Assembly: GCA_963763325.1 (NCBI GenBank)
Contig: CAVXOL010000001.1
Span: 496,001-560,000, forward strand
Length of the DNA stretch: 64,000 nucleotides
Direction of reading: 5' to 3'
Source: JBBECJ01 sp963763325
GTDB taxonomy: Bacteria > Chloroflexota > Chloroflexia > Thermomicrobiales > CFX8
Position numbers and translations under genes: made by a program. Shown in pieces: positions 1 through 9,920 of the stretch (position 1 is the first letter of the stretch; each line of letters opens with the position of its first letter). Below the pieces are notes generated by a model, which saw only the letters and a program-made list of their open reading frames with translations, made no database searches and was not told the DNA's origin.

Positions 1-767
1 GACTCGGTACCGCGATCGTTCCGACCTACCCACGACACCCGATCACCCTGGCGCAGCAGGCGCTGGCGATCGCCGATCTCGCACCGGGGCGACTCCGCCT
101 GGGGGTGGGGCCAAGCCACCGCCCGATCATCGAGGGGGTCTACGGGCTGTCACTCGATGCACCGATGGCCCATCTGCGTGAGTATGTGGCGATCCTGCGG
201 GATCTGTTACATGACGGCGCGTCGGAACGCCAGGGCGAGTTCTACCGGGTGCGCGCTACCTTACCCCGCCCCTCAGGCGTCCCCATTCTGATCTCGGCCC
301 TCCGCGCTGGCGCCTTCCGGCTTGCTGGGGAGGTCAGCGACGGCGCGCTGTCATGGCTCTGCCCGCCCACCTACCTGCTTGGCACTGCGCTGCCGGCGTT
401 GCGAGCCGGTGCCGAAGCCGCCGGTAGGGTTGCTCCGCCGTTGGTCGCACACATCCCGGTCGCGCTGAGTTCCGATCGCGCGGCGGTGGCTGCTGCGGCG
501 CGGACGATGCTCGGCGGCTACGCACGGCTGCCGTTCTACGCCGGGATGTTCGCTGACGCCGGGTTCCCGCCCGGTTCTGGCGGCACGGTGTCGGATGCCC
601 TGATCGATGGGTTGGTCGTGTCCGGCGATGAGGCGGCGATCACGGACCGACTGCGTGAATTGCTGGCCCAGGGCCTGGACGAACTCCTGATCATGCCGGT
701 GCCGATCGTGGACGAAGCCGATGAGCGGGAGCGAGCCGCGCGGCTGGTCGGGCGACTCGCTGGGTGA
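1..767 (+). CDS. LLM-class (luciferase-like) F420-type oxidoreductase, 5' partial
   Basis: The reading frame is already open at the window edge (first full codon at base 3) and ends with TGA at 765-767. The text GTAIVPTYPRHP, then LAQQALAIADLAPGRLRLG, then GPSH is the typical core of bacterial luciferase-like monooxygenases that use FMN or coenzyme F420. The C-terminal part (VVSGDEAAITDRLRELLAQG, then DELLIMPVP) is the usual last beta-alpha unit of this TIM barrel. About 255 residues are present, so roughly the first 50-80 are missing upstream. A GTG at 105 could be read as a start, but the homologous text before it shows it is internal. Substrate unknown; F420 rather than FMN use is an inference from the subfamily look. 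Confidence 0.8.
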   Translation, partial: LGTAIVPTYPRHPITLAQQALAIADLAPGRLRLGVGPSHRPIIEGVYGLSLDAPMAHLREYVAILRDLLHDGASERQGEFYRVRATLPRPSGVPILISALRAGAFRLAGEVSDGALSWLCPPTYLLGTALPALRAGAEAAGRVAPPLVAHIPVALSSDRAAVAAAARTMLGGYARLPFYAGMFADAGFPPGSGGTVSDALIDGLVVSGDEAAITDRLRELLAQGLDELLIMPVPIVDEADERERAARLVGRLAG

Positions 768-801
768 CGTGTCACGTTCGGGTTAAGGAGGGAATGCAAC
801 A

Positions 802-2170
802 ATGTCTGTATCCGCAACGACGCCCGACGGAACACCGTATCTGCATGCTGCCGAGGAAGCCGCCCGCTGGATTCGCTCGAATGCACGGCAGACGGAGCAC
901 GGCACACTCTGGCTACCCGACCCGCGCCAACCTGACCGCATCGCCACCATCACCCCGCCCGCCACGATCTACAGCGGTGTTGCCGGGGACGTGCTGTTCT
1001 TCCTGGAACTGGCTGCTCGCCACCGGTGACGACAGCTACCTCGACGACGCACGTGCCGGCGCCGACTACATCGCCGCGACCTGGCGGGAGGTGCTCGACG
1101 CACCGGCGATGATGCCCGGCGAGAACCTGAACCTGGCATTCAACATGGGGCTGACCGGCACCGCCTTCACGCTCGCGCACGTCTGGCAGGCGACGGGTGA
1201 TGGGCGCTACCGCGATGCGGCAATGGACATCAACCGCTACGTCGTGGAGCGCGCCGAGCCTGCCGGTGCAGGCGTCGAGTGGACCGGTGCGGCCGCGGCC
1301 GGGTTAGGTGATGGATCAATCCTGCTCTACCTGCTGTGGGCGGCTGAGACATTTGCGGACCCATCGCTGACGGACCTCGCCATCGCCGCCGGCCACCGCA
1401 TTCTGGAAGTCGCCGAGCGCCTGCCGGACGGCACGTTGAAGTGGGTCGGCTTTCCAATGGAGCGCATGGCTGCCTTCGGCATCCCGGCTGATGCCTACAT
1501 GCCGAACTTCGAGTTCGGTACTGCTGGCGTTGCCTATGTCATGGCGCGGCTTGCCGACGTCTCGGGCGACGAAGCCTTCCTGCAGGCGGCGCGGGATGGC
1601 GCGCGCCATGTGCAGTCGATCGCCACCGTCACCGGAGACGCGGCGCTGCTGTACTACCGTGCACCCGATCTGACCGATCTCTACTACCTGGGTTACTGCC
1701 ACGGACCCGGTCGGCACGGCCCGAACGTTCTACGAACTCCACCGCCTGACGCAGGAACCGGAGTATCGCGACTGGAGGGGCGCTTCGCACGCGGCGTCAT
1801 CGAGAGTGGTGTCCCGGAGCGGCAGACACCCGGGCTCTGGAACGTCGTCTGCCAATGCTGTGGCACAGCCGGGATCTTCGACTTCTTCACAAGCCTCTGG
1901 GTCGCGACTGGTGATGAGGAGTATCACGCCTTCGCCCGTCGGGTCGCCGACAGCACCCTCAGCAAGGCATCGAACGTCGATGGGAACGGTTTCCAGTGGT
2001 TCCAGGCGTGGACGCGGACCGAGCCTTGGAACGTCACGGCTGAAACCGGCTACATGATCGGCGCCGCTGGGGTCGGGAGCGCCTTGCTGCACCTGGACCT
2101 CGCCGAGCAGGGGAAATATCAGGCAATCCTCTTCCCGGACAACCCGTTTCCCCGGCAACTGACGGTGTGA
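802..2170 (+). CDS. LanC-like (lanthionine synthetase C family) protein, frameshifted
   Basis: An ATG at 802 follows AAGGAGGG and opens a protein of about 455 residues built from repeated alpha/alpha-barrel units (WLLATGDDSYLDDA, LWAAETFADPSL, LWVATGDEEYH), as in LanC cyclases. The zinc-site region is visible: GYCHGP near 1695 supplies one Cys, and QCCGTAG near 1850 supplies the adjacent pair. The frame shifts near 1018 (extra C), near 1711 (extra G) and near 1780. Between 1711 and 1780 the correct frame reads VGTARTFYELHRLTQEPEY, as expected after the CHG motif. No lanthipeptide precursor, LanB or LanM is nearby, so this may be a stand-alone LanC-like protein of unknown role rather than a cyclase in a biosynthetic cluster. 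Confidence 0.8.
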
Positions 2171-2453
2171 ATGAGAACGACACCTTCCGCGACCTGGCTG
2201 ACTGCCTCAGTGACGTCGGCTATTTCGACACCGACGTGCGGATTCGGAACTGTGGTCTGGTTTTCACCATTGACGTTCAGCAGCGTGCGGTCGTTCCCGC
2301 TCGACCGACGCCCGGACGGGGTCGACGTCGCCCTTCTAGAAACGGAGAGTTGAAGCCGCTCCCGACAGGTGTCAGATCACCTCGGTTGGCTGGTGTGGCC
2401 GGCACAGTGATTCGCGTGGTCGAGGAGTTTTCGCACGGCTGCGGTACGTCTGT
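2171..2453. other. intergenic stretch with no supported gene
   Basis: The space between the LanC-like gene and the convergent membrane protein holds short ORFs only (for example from 2171 on the plus strand). None has recognisable domains or a convincing ribosome binding site. I see no clear terminator or repeat. Confidence 0.4.
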
Positions 2454-3274
2454 TTATGGCTTCGCCAGGCGACGGAACAGCGCACCACGCTCATCGCGAC
2501 CGGTTGGCGGCGGCAGCACGACATCCTTGGGAACCTCGCGCGCGCGACGGAGCAGAAAGATGCTGAGCACGGTCAGCCAGGTCGGGAAGACCAGGATGAG
2601 CAACGGGTTGAGCGATGCCGAGAGCAGCAGCGTGATCCCAACCACGATTCCGACCGCACCGAACCAGCGCGGCAGGATGCCGGTGCTGCGACCGATGCCC
2701 GAGGTCGTGAAGACCACCATCGCCGCCATCCGCATCGCCAACGTGAGAAAGAGGACCGAACCGAGCCGCGGAAACACGCGCGCGATCTCTGGCGACATGC
2801 GGTTCGTCCGCCAGTTCATAGGTCGCCGCCAAGAGGGCGTACGAGGCGCCGGCGGAGAGGATCAGCGTCACGTAGATGATGCCGGCCGCCAACTGCACGT
2901 TGGCGAGCAGCATGTTGATGCGTTTCGCACTACCCGACGTCCACATGCGCAGCGCCACGATGAACCAGATGAAGGCGATCCCGGAAAACGGGAGCAGGTA
3001 GAGGCCGGCCGCGATGATCCGGCGCCGATTGTCGGCATCCTCGTAATAGACCACGATGTCGGCGTCAGTGGCGTTGATCCCTGCCGCGGTTCGAGCGCAC
3101 GAGCCAGAACGCCAGCACCAACAGCACCGCGTGGGCAATCCCGACAGACGCGGTGATCATCGCGGCGCGGCGCACTTCGACCGACGCGCCGGCGTCTACC
3201 GGCGTGAGCGTCGCCGGCTCCGATTCCAGGTGGTCCGGCTGGTCCAGGTGATCCGCCATGCTGCTCATCGTCAC
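2454..3274 (-). CDS. multi-pass membrane protein of unknown function, frameshifted
   Basis: Three consecutive minus-strand frames join into one protein of about 270 residues. It has a soluble N-terminus starting MTMSSMADHLDQPDH, then about six hydrophobic segments: MITASVGIAHAVLLVLAFWL, LYLLPFSGIAFIWFIVAL, a segment around AAGIIYVTLILSAG, SVLFLTLAMRMAAMVVF, WFGAVGIVVGITLLLSAS and LLILVFPTWLTVLSIFLL. Shifts lie near 3085 and near 2820. A charged loop (VVYYEDADNRRR) follows the first segment. I do not recognise the family with confidence. It sits in a group of minus-strand genes for small membrane proteins. Confidence 0.6.
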
Positions 3275-3388
3275 CGTCTTTCGTAGTGACAGGTCACCAC
3301 CCGCGCCTGATGGCCATGTGCAGGGAGTGATCGGTCGAATCGACGATTGAAATGTCGTCGGTCGCAGGATCTGCCAGTGTCTCGGATG

Positions 3389-3820
3389 TCACGACTCCGC
3401 AATTGCCGGCCTCACTCGTCGCGGAGCGATTGCCCTGCTCCACGGCCAACGTCCCTCCATCTCGACCACCAGTGACCAGGTCAGGAAGGTCCGGATCAGG
3501 ACCAGGATGCCCAGCACCGCGACACTCTCCAACGTTGGATCCAGAATGACGGTTCTGACGATATCCGCCGCCACCAGGATCTCCAGACCGAGCAACAGCG
3601 CCTGGGCGATCCGTCTGCGGTAGAGTCCATAGGTTCCGGCGTCAGCACGGTGGCCCAGGCGCGTTGCCACGTATGCGTAGGTCGCATAGGTGATCGCGAT
3701 GGCGATGATCGCGACCGCGAGCACCTCAATGCCAAGCGAGACATACTCGACCCATTCCAGGACGCGCTCGATGAACGCGTTGTCGGTACTGTGCCCTCCA
3801 TCAGTTCGCTCGCATTTCAA
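3389..3820 (-). CDS. DUF1622 family membrane protein
   Basis: A 143-residue protein with three predicted transmembrane segments. The text LLLGLEILVAADIVRTVI, then DPTLESVAVLGILVLIRTFL, then EMEGRWPW is the family signature of DUF1622 (small bacterial membrane proteins of unknown function). The only available start is a TTG at 3820. It lies inside the end of the upstream gene (stop at 3801), so the two probably form an operon with translational coupling. The start is uncertain because no strong ribosome binding site is visible. Confidence 0.8.
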   Translation of the reverse strand: MKCERTDGGHSTDNAFIERVLEWVEYVSLGIEVLAVAIIAIAITYATYAYVATRLGHRADAGTYGLYRRRIAQALLLGLEILVAADIVRTVILDPTLESVAVLGILVLIRTFLTWSLVVEMEGRWPWSRAIAPRRVRPAIAES

Positions 3821-4252
3821 CCGGCTGCGCGGTGGCTACAGTGAATGGACCGAGTTGGATGGCCGTCACGTTGGATGGAGTGGCCAGTTCCACGCGCGAG
3901 TCGTCATCGAGAATCAGTCTGATGATCGAGACGTGGTCGCCGAGCCGCTTCGGAGTCGGGACAGTGTCCGAATCACCAATGCGCGCTCAACCGACGCTAC
4001 TGGAAGCGCGTCATTGCGAACCAGCGCCAGACCGGCATGGACGATAAGGACATCGTGGACCCAGCGAGCATAGGCAGGCAATCGGGGCCAGGAAGTCTCT
4101 TGCTCGGGAGATGCTGCCGAAATCCTGCGAAGGCTACACTTGAACACGCCTGGCCCTTGCTGAAAGCGCTTGCGACTCCACAGTGACGTACCCAGCGCAC
4201 CGACCACGAGCCAGCGTGGGACGCCGAGCGCGGCAAGGATGATCCAGATCAT
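3801..4252 (-). CDS. DUF2550-like small membrane-anchored protein, frameshifted
   Basis: ATG at 4252 opens one N-terminal membrane helix (MIWIILAALGVPRWLVVGAL), then PGVFKCSLR and a soluble domain (ARWVHDVLIVHAGLALVRND). A single shift near 3970 moves the end into a second frame that reads DTVPTPKRLGDHVSIIRLIL and later ELATPSNVTAIQLGPF, stopping at 3801-3803. Length is about 150 residues. One helix, a PGxFxCxLR element and a beta-rich end resemble DUF2550 proteins of Actinobacteria, but the match is from memory and tentative. The end overlaps the start of the DUF1622 gene. Confidence 0.5.
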
Positions 4253-4355
4253 CGGGTCACCCCGGGTCCGAGAGTCGACGGGGAGGACTGGTCATTGTCG
4301 CCATCGTTCGGTCCTCTCGCACTGCAACATTCGTAGAGCGGCGCTTGCTAGCGGG

Positions 4356-4637
4356 TCAGTAGCTGGGCATCCGGTTGCGGTTGCCATACCCGCCGCCGGC
4401 ATAGCTGGCGACGTCGGCAAGGACCGAGATGATGATCAGGAACGTGTCGAATCCATTGAATCCACCCGGCTGGCCGGAGACGAATGCCAGCGTCGTCCAC
4501 GGCGCGAAGACGAGGCCAAGCACCGGCCAGATGGCGGTGCTGAACGCGCGGTCCCAGCGGTCGGGATTGCTGATCCACCAGATGATGCCCAGGAACCGCG
4601 GACCGAGGAGTATCATGACCGTCGCCAAACAGCACAT
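4356..4637 (-). CDS. conserved small membrane protein
   Basis: A 93-residue protein. ATG at 4637 is preceded by AGGAG six bases upstream, which favours it over upstream start codons. Three hydrophobic segments are visible: MCCLATVMILLGPRFLGIIW, FSTAIWPVLGLVFAPWTTLAF and FDTFLIIISVLADVASYAGG. The central motif APWTTLAFV with GGFNGFD, and the ending GGGYGNR, belong to a small conserved family common in Actinobacteria and Chloroflexota. The function of that family is unknown. Confidence 0.65.
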   Translation of the reverse strand: MCCLATVMILLGPRFLGIIWWISNPDRWDRAFSTAIWPVLGLVFAPWTTLAFVSGQPGGFNGFDTFLIIISVLADVASYAGGGYGNRNRMPSY

Positions 4638-4821
4638 TGCGAACTCCTGTTTCTGACGGACGCGGCTGCGCGCCTGCATCACTATGGGACCGCACGTTGC
4701 TCACTCGATCGGAGCCCGCGCGGTCGGCGAGTCGAGCCCGAACTGGTTATGGACTGATCGTGGGTATCGGGCGCACCGTCGGGTGTCTCGCGTGAGATGC
4801 CCGACGGTGACGCCCGTGTGG

Positions 4822-7200
4822 CTATTGCCGCGCCATCGCGACGCGCAGGCGCTCTTCGGGTGTGATCAGGTGGTCGGCGTCCTCGGCATCGTCGCCGAGG
4901 TCGATCTGGACCCAATGGATGCGGCCCGTGAAGATGCTGTCCTTCGACCCGTAGTCATCGCTGACCGGGGTGCGCGGTGTCGCTGCCCAGGTCGGTCGTC
5001 TCGTCAGCCGAGAAGATCATGGCCTGGGTCATCTGCGACACGGCCCTCGCCGATCTTGTCGCCGTCGAGATAGAGCGACACGGTGCCACCCTTGCCGAGC
5101 CCGCCGCCGTCGTAGGCGAACTCCATCCGCACCTGATGCTCGCCGGCAGGGATCGCGGCCTCGCCGTAGACCTTGAAGCGCTGGATGCCGAGCAGGTTGT
5201 AGCAGTAGGCCGGCCGGCCGTCGTTGGCGTACAGGCTCCAGCCGCCGAACGAGCCGCCCTGGGCGATGATGACGCCGTTCGCCCCGCCTCCGGCACGGTG
5301 ATCTGCGCCGTGACCGCGTGCGACTTGTTCTTGATGATGACGACCGAGTTCTCGGTCAGCCGCCCCATGCCGCCGAAGAGCAGCTGGGAGTTCCCGCGAG
5401 ATCAGTACTGGGCGGCCGGCCATGTCGGGGTTGAATCGCTCGGCGCGCCCGGTCATCGAGCGGCAGCACGTTGTACTTGATCGCTTCGATCAGGAAGAGC
5501 CGCTGGAGTTCGTGCAGCCTCTCGGGCATCTGCCGCGGACACGATCGTGCGCCTGTGACCAGTCATCGGGGGCGTACAGCTCCCAGACATCATCGTCGAA
5601 GGCCGGCAGCTGTCCGCCGACGAGGATCCAGGGGGTCTTGTGCTTGGTCACCGCCGTCCAGCCCTTGTGGTAGATGCCGCGGTTGCCGAACATCTCGAAG
5701 TACTGCGTCTCGTGCCGCTCCGCCGCGGCGGCGTCGTCGAACGAATAGACCATGCTGACGCCGTGCAGCGGCATCTGCTGGACGCCGTGCACGCTGCGTC
5801 GGTTCCGGCAGTCCGGCCGCTTCCAGGACCGTCGGCGCGACGTCGATCAGGTGGCTGAACTGCGACGCGCAACTGGCCTCTGTGCGGCGATCCCGTTCGG
5901 CCAGTGCACGATCGTGCCGTTGCGCGTGCCGCCCCAGTGCGAGGCGACCTGCTTGGTCCATTGATAGGGTGTATTCATCGCGTGCGCCCAGCCCACCGCG
6001 TAGTGGTTGTAGGAACTCGGCGTGCCCCACTCGTCGATCCGCTCGAGCAAGAACTGCGGCGTCTCGATCGCCGCCGCGCCGTTGAAGTTGATCATCTCGT
6101 TGAAGGTGCCGTTGAGCGTTCCCTCAGCCGACGCGCCGTTGTCGCCGATGATCAGATAGATCAGCGTGTCGTCCAGGATCTCGAGGTCCGTCGAGCGCGT
6201 CGACCAGCCGGCCGATGTGGTGGTCGGTGTGCTCGAGGAAGCCGGCGTAGACTTCCATCTGGCGCGCGCAGCACCGGCTTGAGTTCGTCGGGCATCTCGT
6301 CCCAGGCCGGGATCTCCGCGTGGCGTGCGGTCAGCTCCGCGTCCGGAGCGATCACGCCTAGCTCCTTCTGGCGGGCGATCGTCTCCTCGCGGAGTACGTC
6401 CCAGCCCTGATCGAAGCGGCCCTTGTACTTGTCGGACCACTCCGGCGCGACCTGGTGCGGCGCGTGCGCCGCGCCCGGCGCGAAGTAGATGAAGAACGGC
6501 TTGTCGGGCATGAGTGCCTTCTGCTGGCTGATCCAGCCGATGGCCTTGTCGGTCATGTCTTCAGTGAAGTGGTAGCCCTCTTCGGCCGTCCGCTCCGGCT
6601 CGATCGGCACGGTGTCCTGGTAGAGGGCCGGCGCCTACTGGTTGGTTTCGCCGCCGACGAAGCCGTAGAAGTGCTCGAAGCCGCCGCCACCGGTCGGCCA
6701 GGCGTCGAACGGCCCCAGCGGGCTGGTCTCCCAGACCGGTATCTCGTGGCACTTGCCGAACTGTGCCGTCGAGTAGCCATTCAGCTTCAGGGTCTCGGCC
6801 AGCGGGGCAGCCGTGTTCGGACGCATGGAGTTGTAGCCCGGCGCGGAGGTCGCGAGCTCGGTGATGCCGCCCATGCCGACCGCGTGATGGTTGCGGCCGG
6901 TGAGCAGCGCCTGCCGCGATGGCGAGCACAACGCCGTCGTGTGAAAGCGGGTGTACTTGCAGGCCGCCGGCTGCCAGGCGCTCGGCGGTGGGCGTGTTGA
7001 TCGGCCCACCGAAGGCGGAGGATGCGGCGAATCCCACATCGTCGAGCAGGACGACCAGCACGTTCGGCGCGCCGGCTGGCGGGCGCAGTGGCGTGATCGG
7101 CGGAAATGACGTGTCCGGGTCTTTGGCGTCGTAGGTGACCAGACCCGGTGTACGGTCGATCGGGGATCGGCAGCGCGTCTCGTCGGAGATCGTCGGGCAT
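4822..7200 (-). CDS. atsA: AtsA-type arylsulfatase, heavily frameshifted
   Basis: ATG at 7200 (GGGAGG seven bases upstream) to a stop at 4822-4824 gives about 790 residues, the usual length of AtsA-type sulfatases. The N-terminus reads NVLVVLLDDVGF (metal-binding Asp pair). The active-site segment TTALCSPSRQALLTGRNHH carries the C-x-P-x-R motif whose Cys becomes formylglycine. Later landmarks are FIYFAPGAAHAPH, LIYLIIGDNGASAEGT, TKQVASHWGGTRNG and, near the end, a lectin-like domain (GGSFGGWSLYANDG, MEFAYDGGGLGKGG). All are collinear but scattered over three frames, with at least eight shifts. Probable hydrolase of sulfate esters. No sulfatase-maturing enzyme is in the window. The number of shifts could also mean a decaying gene. 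Confidence 0.85.
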
Positions 7201-7335
7201 AACCTGGCCTCCCTTGGTATGGAACGGGCGCGATCTGCAGCCGGCGAACGCCGACATGCTCGTGCGCGAGTACCAGGTCACGGACGCGAGAATTCCCAAC
7301 GGGATGCGCGGCCGCAGCTTGAGGACGGTGCGAGA

Positions 7336-7785
7336 TCAGCGTGTGAACGTCAGCGTGGCCTGGTCCCCCTCGCGATGCGCCTCGTAGCGCAGTCCGAGGG
7401 AGCTCATGATGGGTTGGTAGAGCTGCAGAAATGGGTCGATGTCGTCGCGTGTCAGCTTGAAGTAGGCAAGATCCTCGGCGTCAGGCCAACTACAGCGCAG
7501 TTCGGCGCGGCCATCGTCGCCGGAGAGTCCGTGGACATCACCACCGGCCGCGATGACGTTGATCGCGACCAGTCGGGCGATCTCCTTGGCGCCTTTGCCC
7601 TGGTTCTCTTCCCACGTCGGCGCCACCTGTGATCCGAGATGCGTCGACGAGTCGCTCACGGAGAGTTGGCGGTCCTTGAGGAACGTGATCGTGCCGAGGA
7701 TCACGCCAGTGAGGCTCTCCTCGGCATGATCTAGCAGTTCTTCGGTTTCCTCATGATCGACGATGTCAGTGGTGGTTTGACTCAT
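7336..7785 (-). CDS. conserved hypothetical protein, intact copy
   Basis: A 149-residue acidic protein starting MSQTTTDIVDHEETEELLDH. A helical first half (LTGVILGTITFLKDRQLSV) is followed by a segment with regular beta/alpha character (AELRCSWPDAEDLAYFKLTR, then a stretch around LQLYQPIMSSLGL). ATG at 7785 has a purine-rich GGAGACA upstream. I do not recognise the family. The first 70 residues and the upstream region recur as a diverged partial copy directly upstream (7827-8098). Confidence 0.6.
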   Translation of the reverse strand: MSQTTTDIVDHEETEELLDHAEESLTGVILGTITFLKDRQLSVSDSSTHLGSQVAPTWEENQGKGAKEIARLVAINVIAAGGDVHGLSGDDGRAELRCSWPDAEDLAYFKLTRDDIDPFLQLYQPIMSSLGLRYEAHREGDQATLTFTR

Positions 7786-8190
7786 GTTTGTCTCCTGACT
7801 TGGACGCTGGGTGAAGACTGGGACTGCTATCGGACACCGCGCCGGCTGGTGCGCCGGCTGGTGCGCCGTGCCGTCGCCGTTTTTTTATAGTCGGGCGATC
7901 TCCTGGCGCTTTTTCCGGTCTCTGTCCACGTCGGCGCCACCTGTGATCCGAGATGCGCCGCCCAGTCGCTCACAGAGAGTTGACGTTCCTTGAGGAACGT
8001 GATCGTGCCGAGGATGACGCCGGTGAGGTTTTCCTCGGCATGATCCAGCAGTTCTTCGGTTTCCTCATGATCGACGATGTCAGTGGTGGTTTGACTCATG
8101 TGTGTCTCCTGACTTGGACGCTGGGTGAAGACTGGGACTGCTATCGGACACCGCGCCGGCTGGTGCGCCGGCTGGTGCGCCGCGCCGTTC
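7569..8190. repeat. about 315-bp direct tandem duplication
   Basis: The block around 7569-7877 (5' part of the gene at 7336-7785 plus its upstream region) is repeated at about 7887-8190. Start codons are 313 bases apart (7785 and 8098). Both copies share the upstream text CTCCTGACTTGGACGCTGGG and a pair of GCCGGCTGGTGC units. Confidence 0.8.
7827..8098 (-). pseudogene. truncated tandem duplicate of the adjacent hypothetical gene
   Basis: Starts with the same MSQTTTDIVDHEETEELLDH and keeps about 65 residues of homology with the gene at 7336-7785. Substitutions include EEN for EES, KER for KDR and DWAAH for DSSTH. It then runs out of homology after QVAPTWTETG and ends in an Arg-rich tail read through the promoter of the downstream copy. 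Most differences change a few residues while the N-terminal half stays readable, so the duplication is not recent. Expression of this 90-residue remnant is unknown. Confidence 0.6.
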
Positions 8191-8580
8191 GCCGTACCAT
8201 TCGTCGCATCATCATGGTTCGGTTCCTTCCGTGATTGTCGTATCATGCACCTCTTCAGCAAGAGGTACATCACTGCGGTTCCCCGTTGATGCCATTGAAC
8301 GCATCACGATTAGCTCGATCAGCGCCTTCGATGCGTCGGCAGGTACGGTGCGTTGTAGGAAACCTGTCGTCTACCGTAGCGACATGGTCCCGCGAGCGCG
8401 TCGGCTGTCCGGGTGCAGTTGGGGGGCGTAGTCCTGGTCGGCGATGGTCCTCATCACCAGGTGCGACGTGCTCATAATGCCAACGTCGGCACTCCCGTGG
8501 CACGTGCTCTCCCCTGTGACGGTGCAGTTCGCGGTCGTCCTTCGCGACGGGATCGCGAGATGGCCGTGTGGCGATCGCAC
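8191..8580. other. intergenic stretch, no supported gene
   Basis: About 390 bases upstream of the hypothetical-gene pair and downstream of the K+ channel gene. Short minus-strand ORFs (for example 8371-8580) show no domain, and their frames break repeatedly. I cannot support a gene here, though a broken one is possible given the shift density in this part. Confidence 0.4.
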
Positions 8581-9417
8581 TCAAACGGCCAGACGGTCAC
8601 GGAGGAGCGCTTTGATTTCGGCGAGTTCGACATGCAGTCCGGCCAGTTCGGCCTGGAGCACAACCAGATCGGGGGACTGACTCAGGTGTTCGTTGTTCGT
8701 GGGAGCAGGCTCGGCATCTGGTTGACTCGTCTTCGGCGGCGCGAGCAATACGCTGGACATGAAGCTTGTGAGCACGCCGAAGATGCCGATGCCGACCGTC
8801 ATCAGCGCCATACCGATGATCCGACCGCCATTCGTGACAGGATATCGGTCTCCGTAGCCGACGGTCGTGATGGTCACATAGGCCCACCAGAATGCATCGC
8901 GGCCGCTGGTGATGTTTGCATTCTGGCCGTCGGGCTCAAAGACGAGCGCCAGACTGCTGCCGATGATGAGCATCAGCAGCGCAAGCAGACTGGTCAGGTA
9001 GAGTGCCCCCTCGGCGCGGCGATCGATGAACTCGCGCGCCAGCGAGCGGGTGCCGCGTGCTTTGAGCATGCGTGCCACCCGAAACACCCGCGCCAGGCGT
9101 GCCAGTCGCAAGGCAGGAATCGACGGAATACTGCCGAGCAGATCCAGGATGCCGTGCCAGAAGAGGTAATCGCGCTTGTTGTCTGCTCGCAGAAGGTTCT
9201 TCCCAAAGTCAAACAGAAAGATCACGCATAACAGCGTGTCGGCGCCAAGCAGGACACTGATGATGAGCGAGTCGGGACGGAACACTCGGAGCAGGTAGAG
9301 CAACGCCATGATGACAAGCGAGATGATCGTGAGCAGCCCGAGGAACAACTCGTACATGCTTGAGCCGCGCACGTTCAGCGCATCGTGATCAACGGTTGCC
9401 ATCGTCCGATCGCTCAT
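8581..9417 (-). CDS. voltage-gated potassium channel (6TM ion channel)
   Basis: An intact 278-residue membrane protein. Segments S1-S3 are followed by an S4-like helix with regularly spaced Arg (RLARLARVFRVARMLKARG), then S5, a pore helix (DAFWWAYVTI) and the K+ selectivity filter TTVGYGD, then S6 (IIGMALMTVGIGIFGVLTSF). A short cytoplasmic tail ends in a probable coiled coil (VVLQAELAGLHVELAEIKAL), which could help tetramer assembly. The family conducts K+ across the inner membrane. The filter is canonical. It is one of few unbroken genes in the first 13 kb. Confidence 0.92.
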   Translation of the reverse strand: MSDRTMATVDHDALNVRGSSMYELFLGLLTIISLVIMALLYLLRVFRPDSLIISVLLGADTLLCVIFLFDFGKNLLRADNKRDYLFWHGILDLLGSIPSIPALRLARLARVFRVARMLKARGTRSLAREFIDRRAEGALYLTSLLALLMLIIGSSLALVFEPDGQNANITSGRDAFWWAYVTITTVGYGDRYPVTNGGRIIGMALMTVGIGIFGVLTSFMSSVLLAPPKTSQPDAEPAPTNNEHLSQSPDLVVLQAELAGLHVELAEIKALLRDRLAV

Positions 9418-9920
9418 GTGTTGCCACCGACCTCACATTGACGCCGTTCGCGAATCACACGGATCTCGAAGTTGCGTAGACCGCGACGGTCGACATCGCG
9501 TTCCTGTCCGCTCAGGGCTCATTGAACACGTTCCGATGCCAGCCCTGCTCTGGCTGCAAGTTTGAGGGATTGAGCCGAACAATTTGATCGCATCAGCGGT
9601 CGTAGTTTCCAGTCGCAATCGTGGTTGCGACCCGATCTCGCGACCATCGGGACATGGGCGATCAGGACGTGCGCACTGCATGTGTGTATGTGTCGTTTTG
9701 AGCGACTGACGATCCATACCGAAGTTGGCACAGATACGACTGACAGAACCAGAACGCACACGCGGTTCGATCGAACTGCGTGCTGCCGAGCCGATGATCA
9801 ACTGCGGTCAGCTTTGGCTCGACAATAGCCAACCGACCGTCATGCTAGACTGGGGCACGTCACCAATTCGTCGCGCGCCACGCGCACCTTCTAGACCGCT
9901 TGCTTGCCGCGAGGTACGCC
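9418..9920. other. divergent intergenic region
   Basis: About 500 bases between the divergent K+ channel and LuxR-type regulator genes, less GC-rich than the neighbours. Small ORFs inside lack domains. The region must hold both promoters. The only structured site I can point to is the inverted repeat at 9814-9832. Confidence 0.4.
9814..9832. promoter_or_regulatory. inverted repeat, possible operator
   Basis: TTGGCT and AGCCAA separated by seven bases, about 90 bases before the regulator start at 9921. It may be an autoregulatory site. Evidence is the symmetry and position only. Confidence 0.3.

Noticed and set aside
2167..3156. Plus-strand 329-codon open frame
   Set aside because: Composition is Arg-rich and it lies opposite a clear membrane protein; no family features.
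7820..7860. Short direct repeats GCCGGCTGGTGC that could suggest a CRISPR-like array
   Set aside because: Only two adjoining units with no spacers and no cas genes; part of the tandem duplication.
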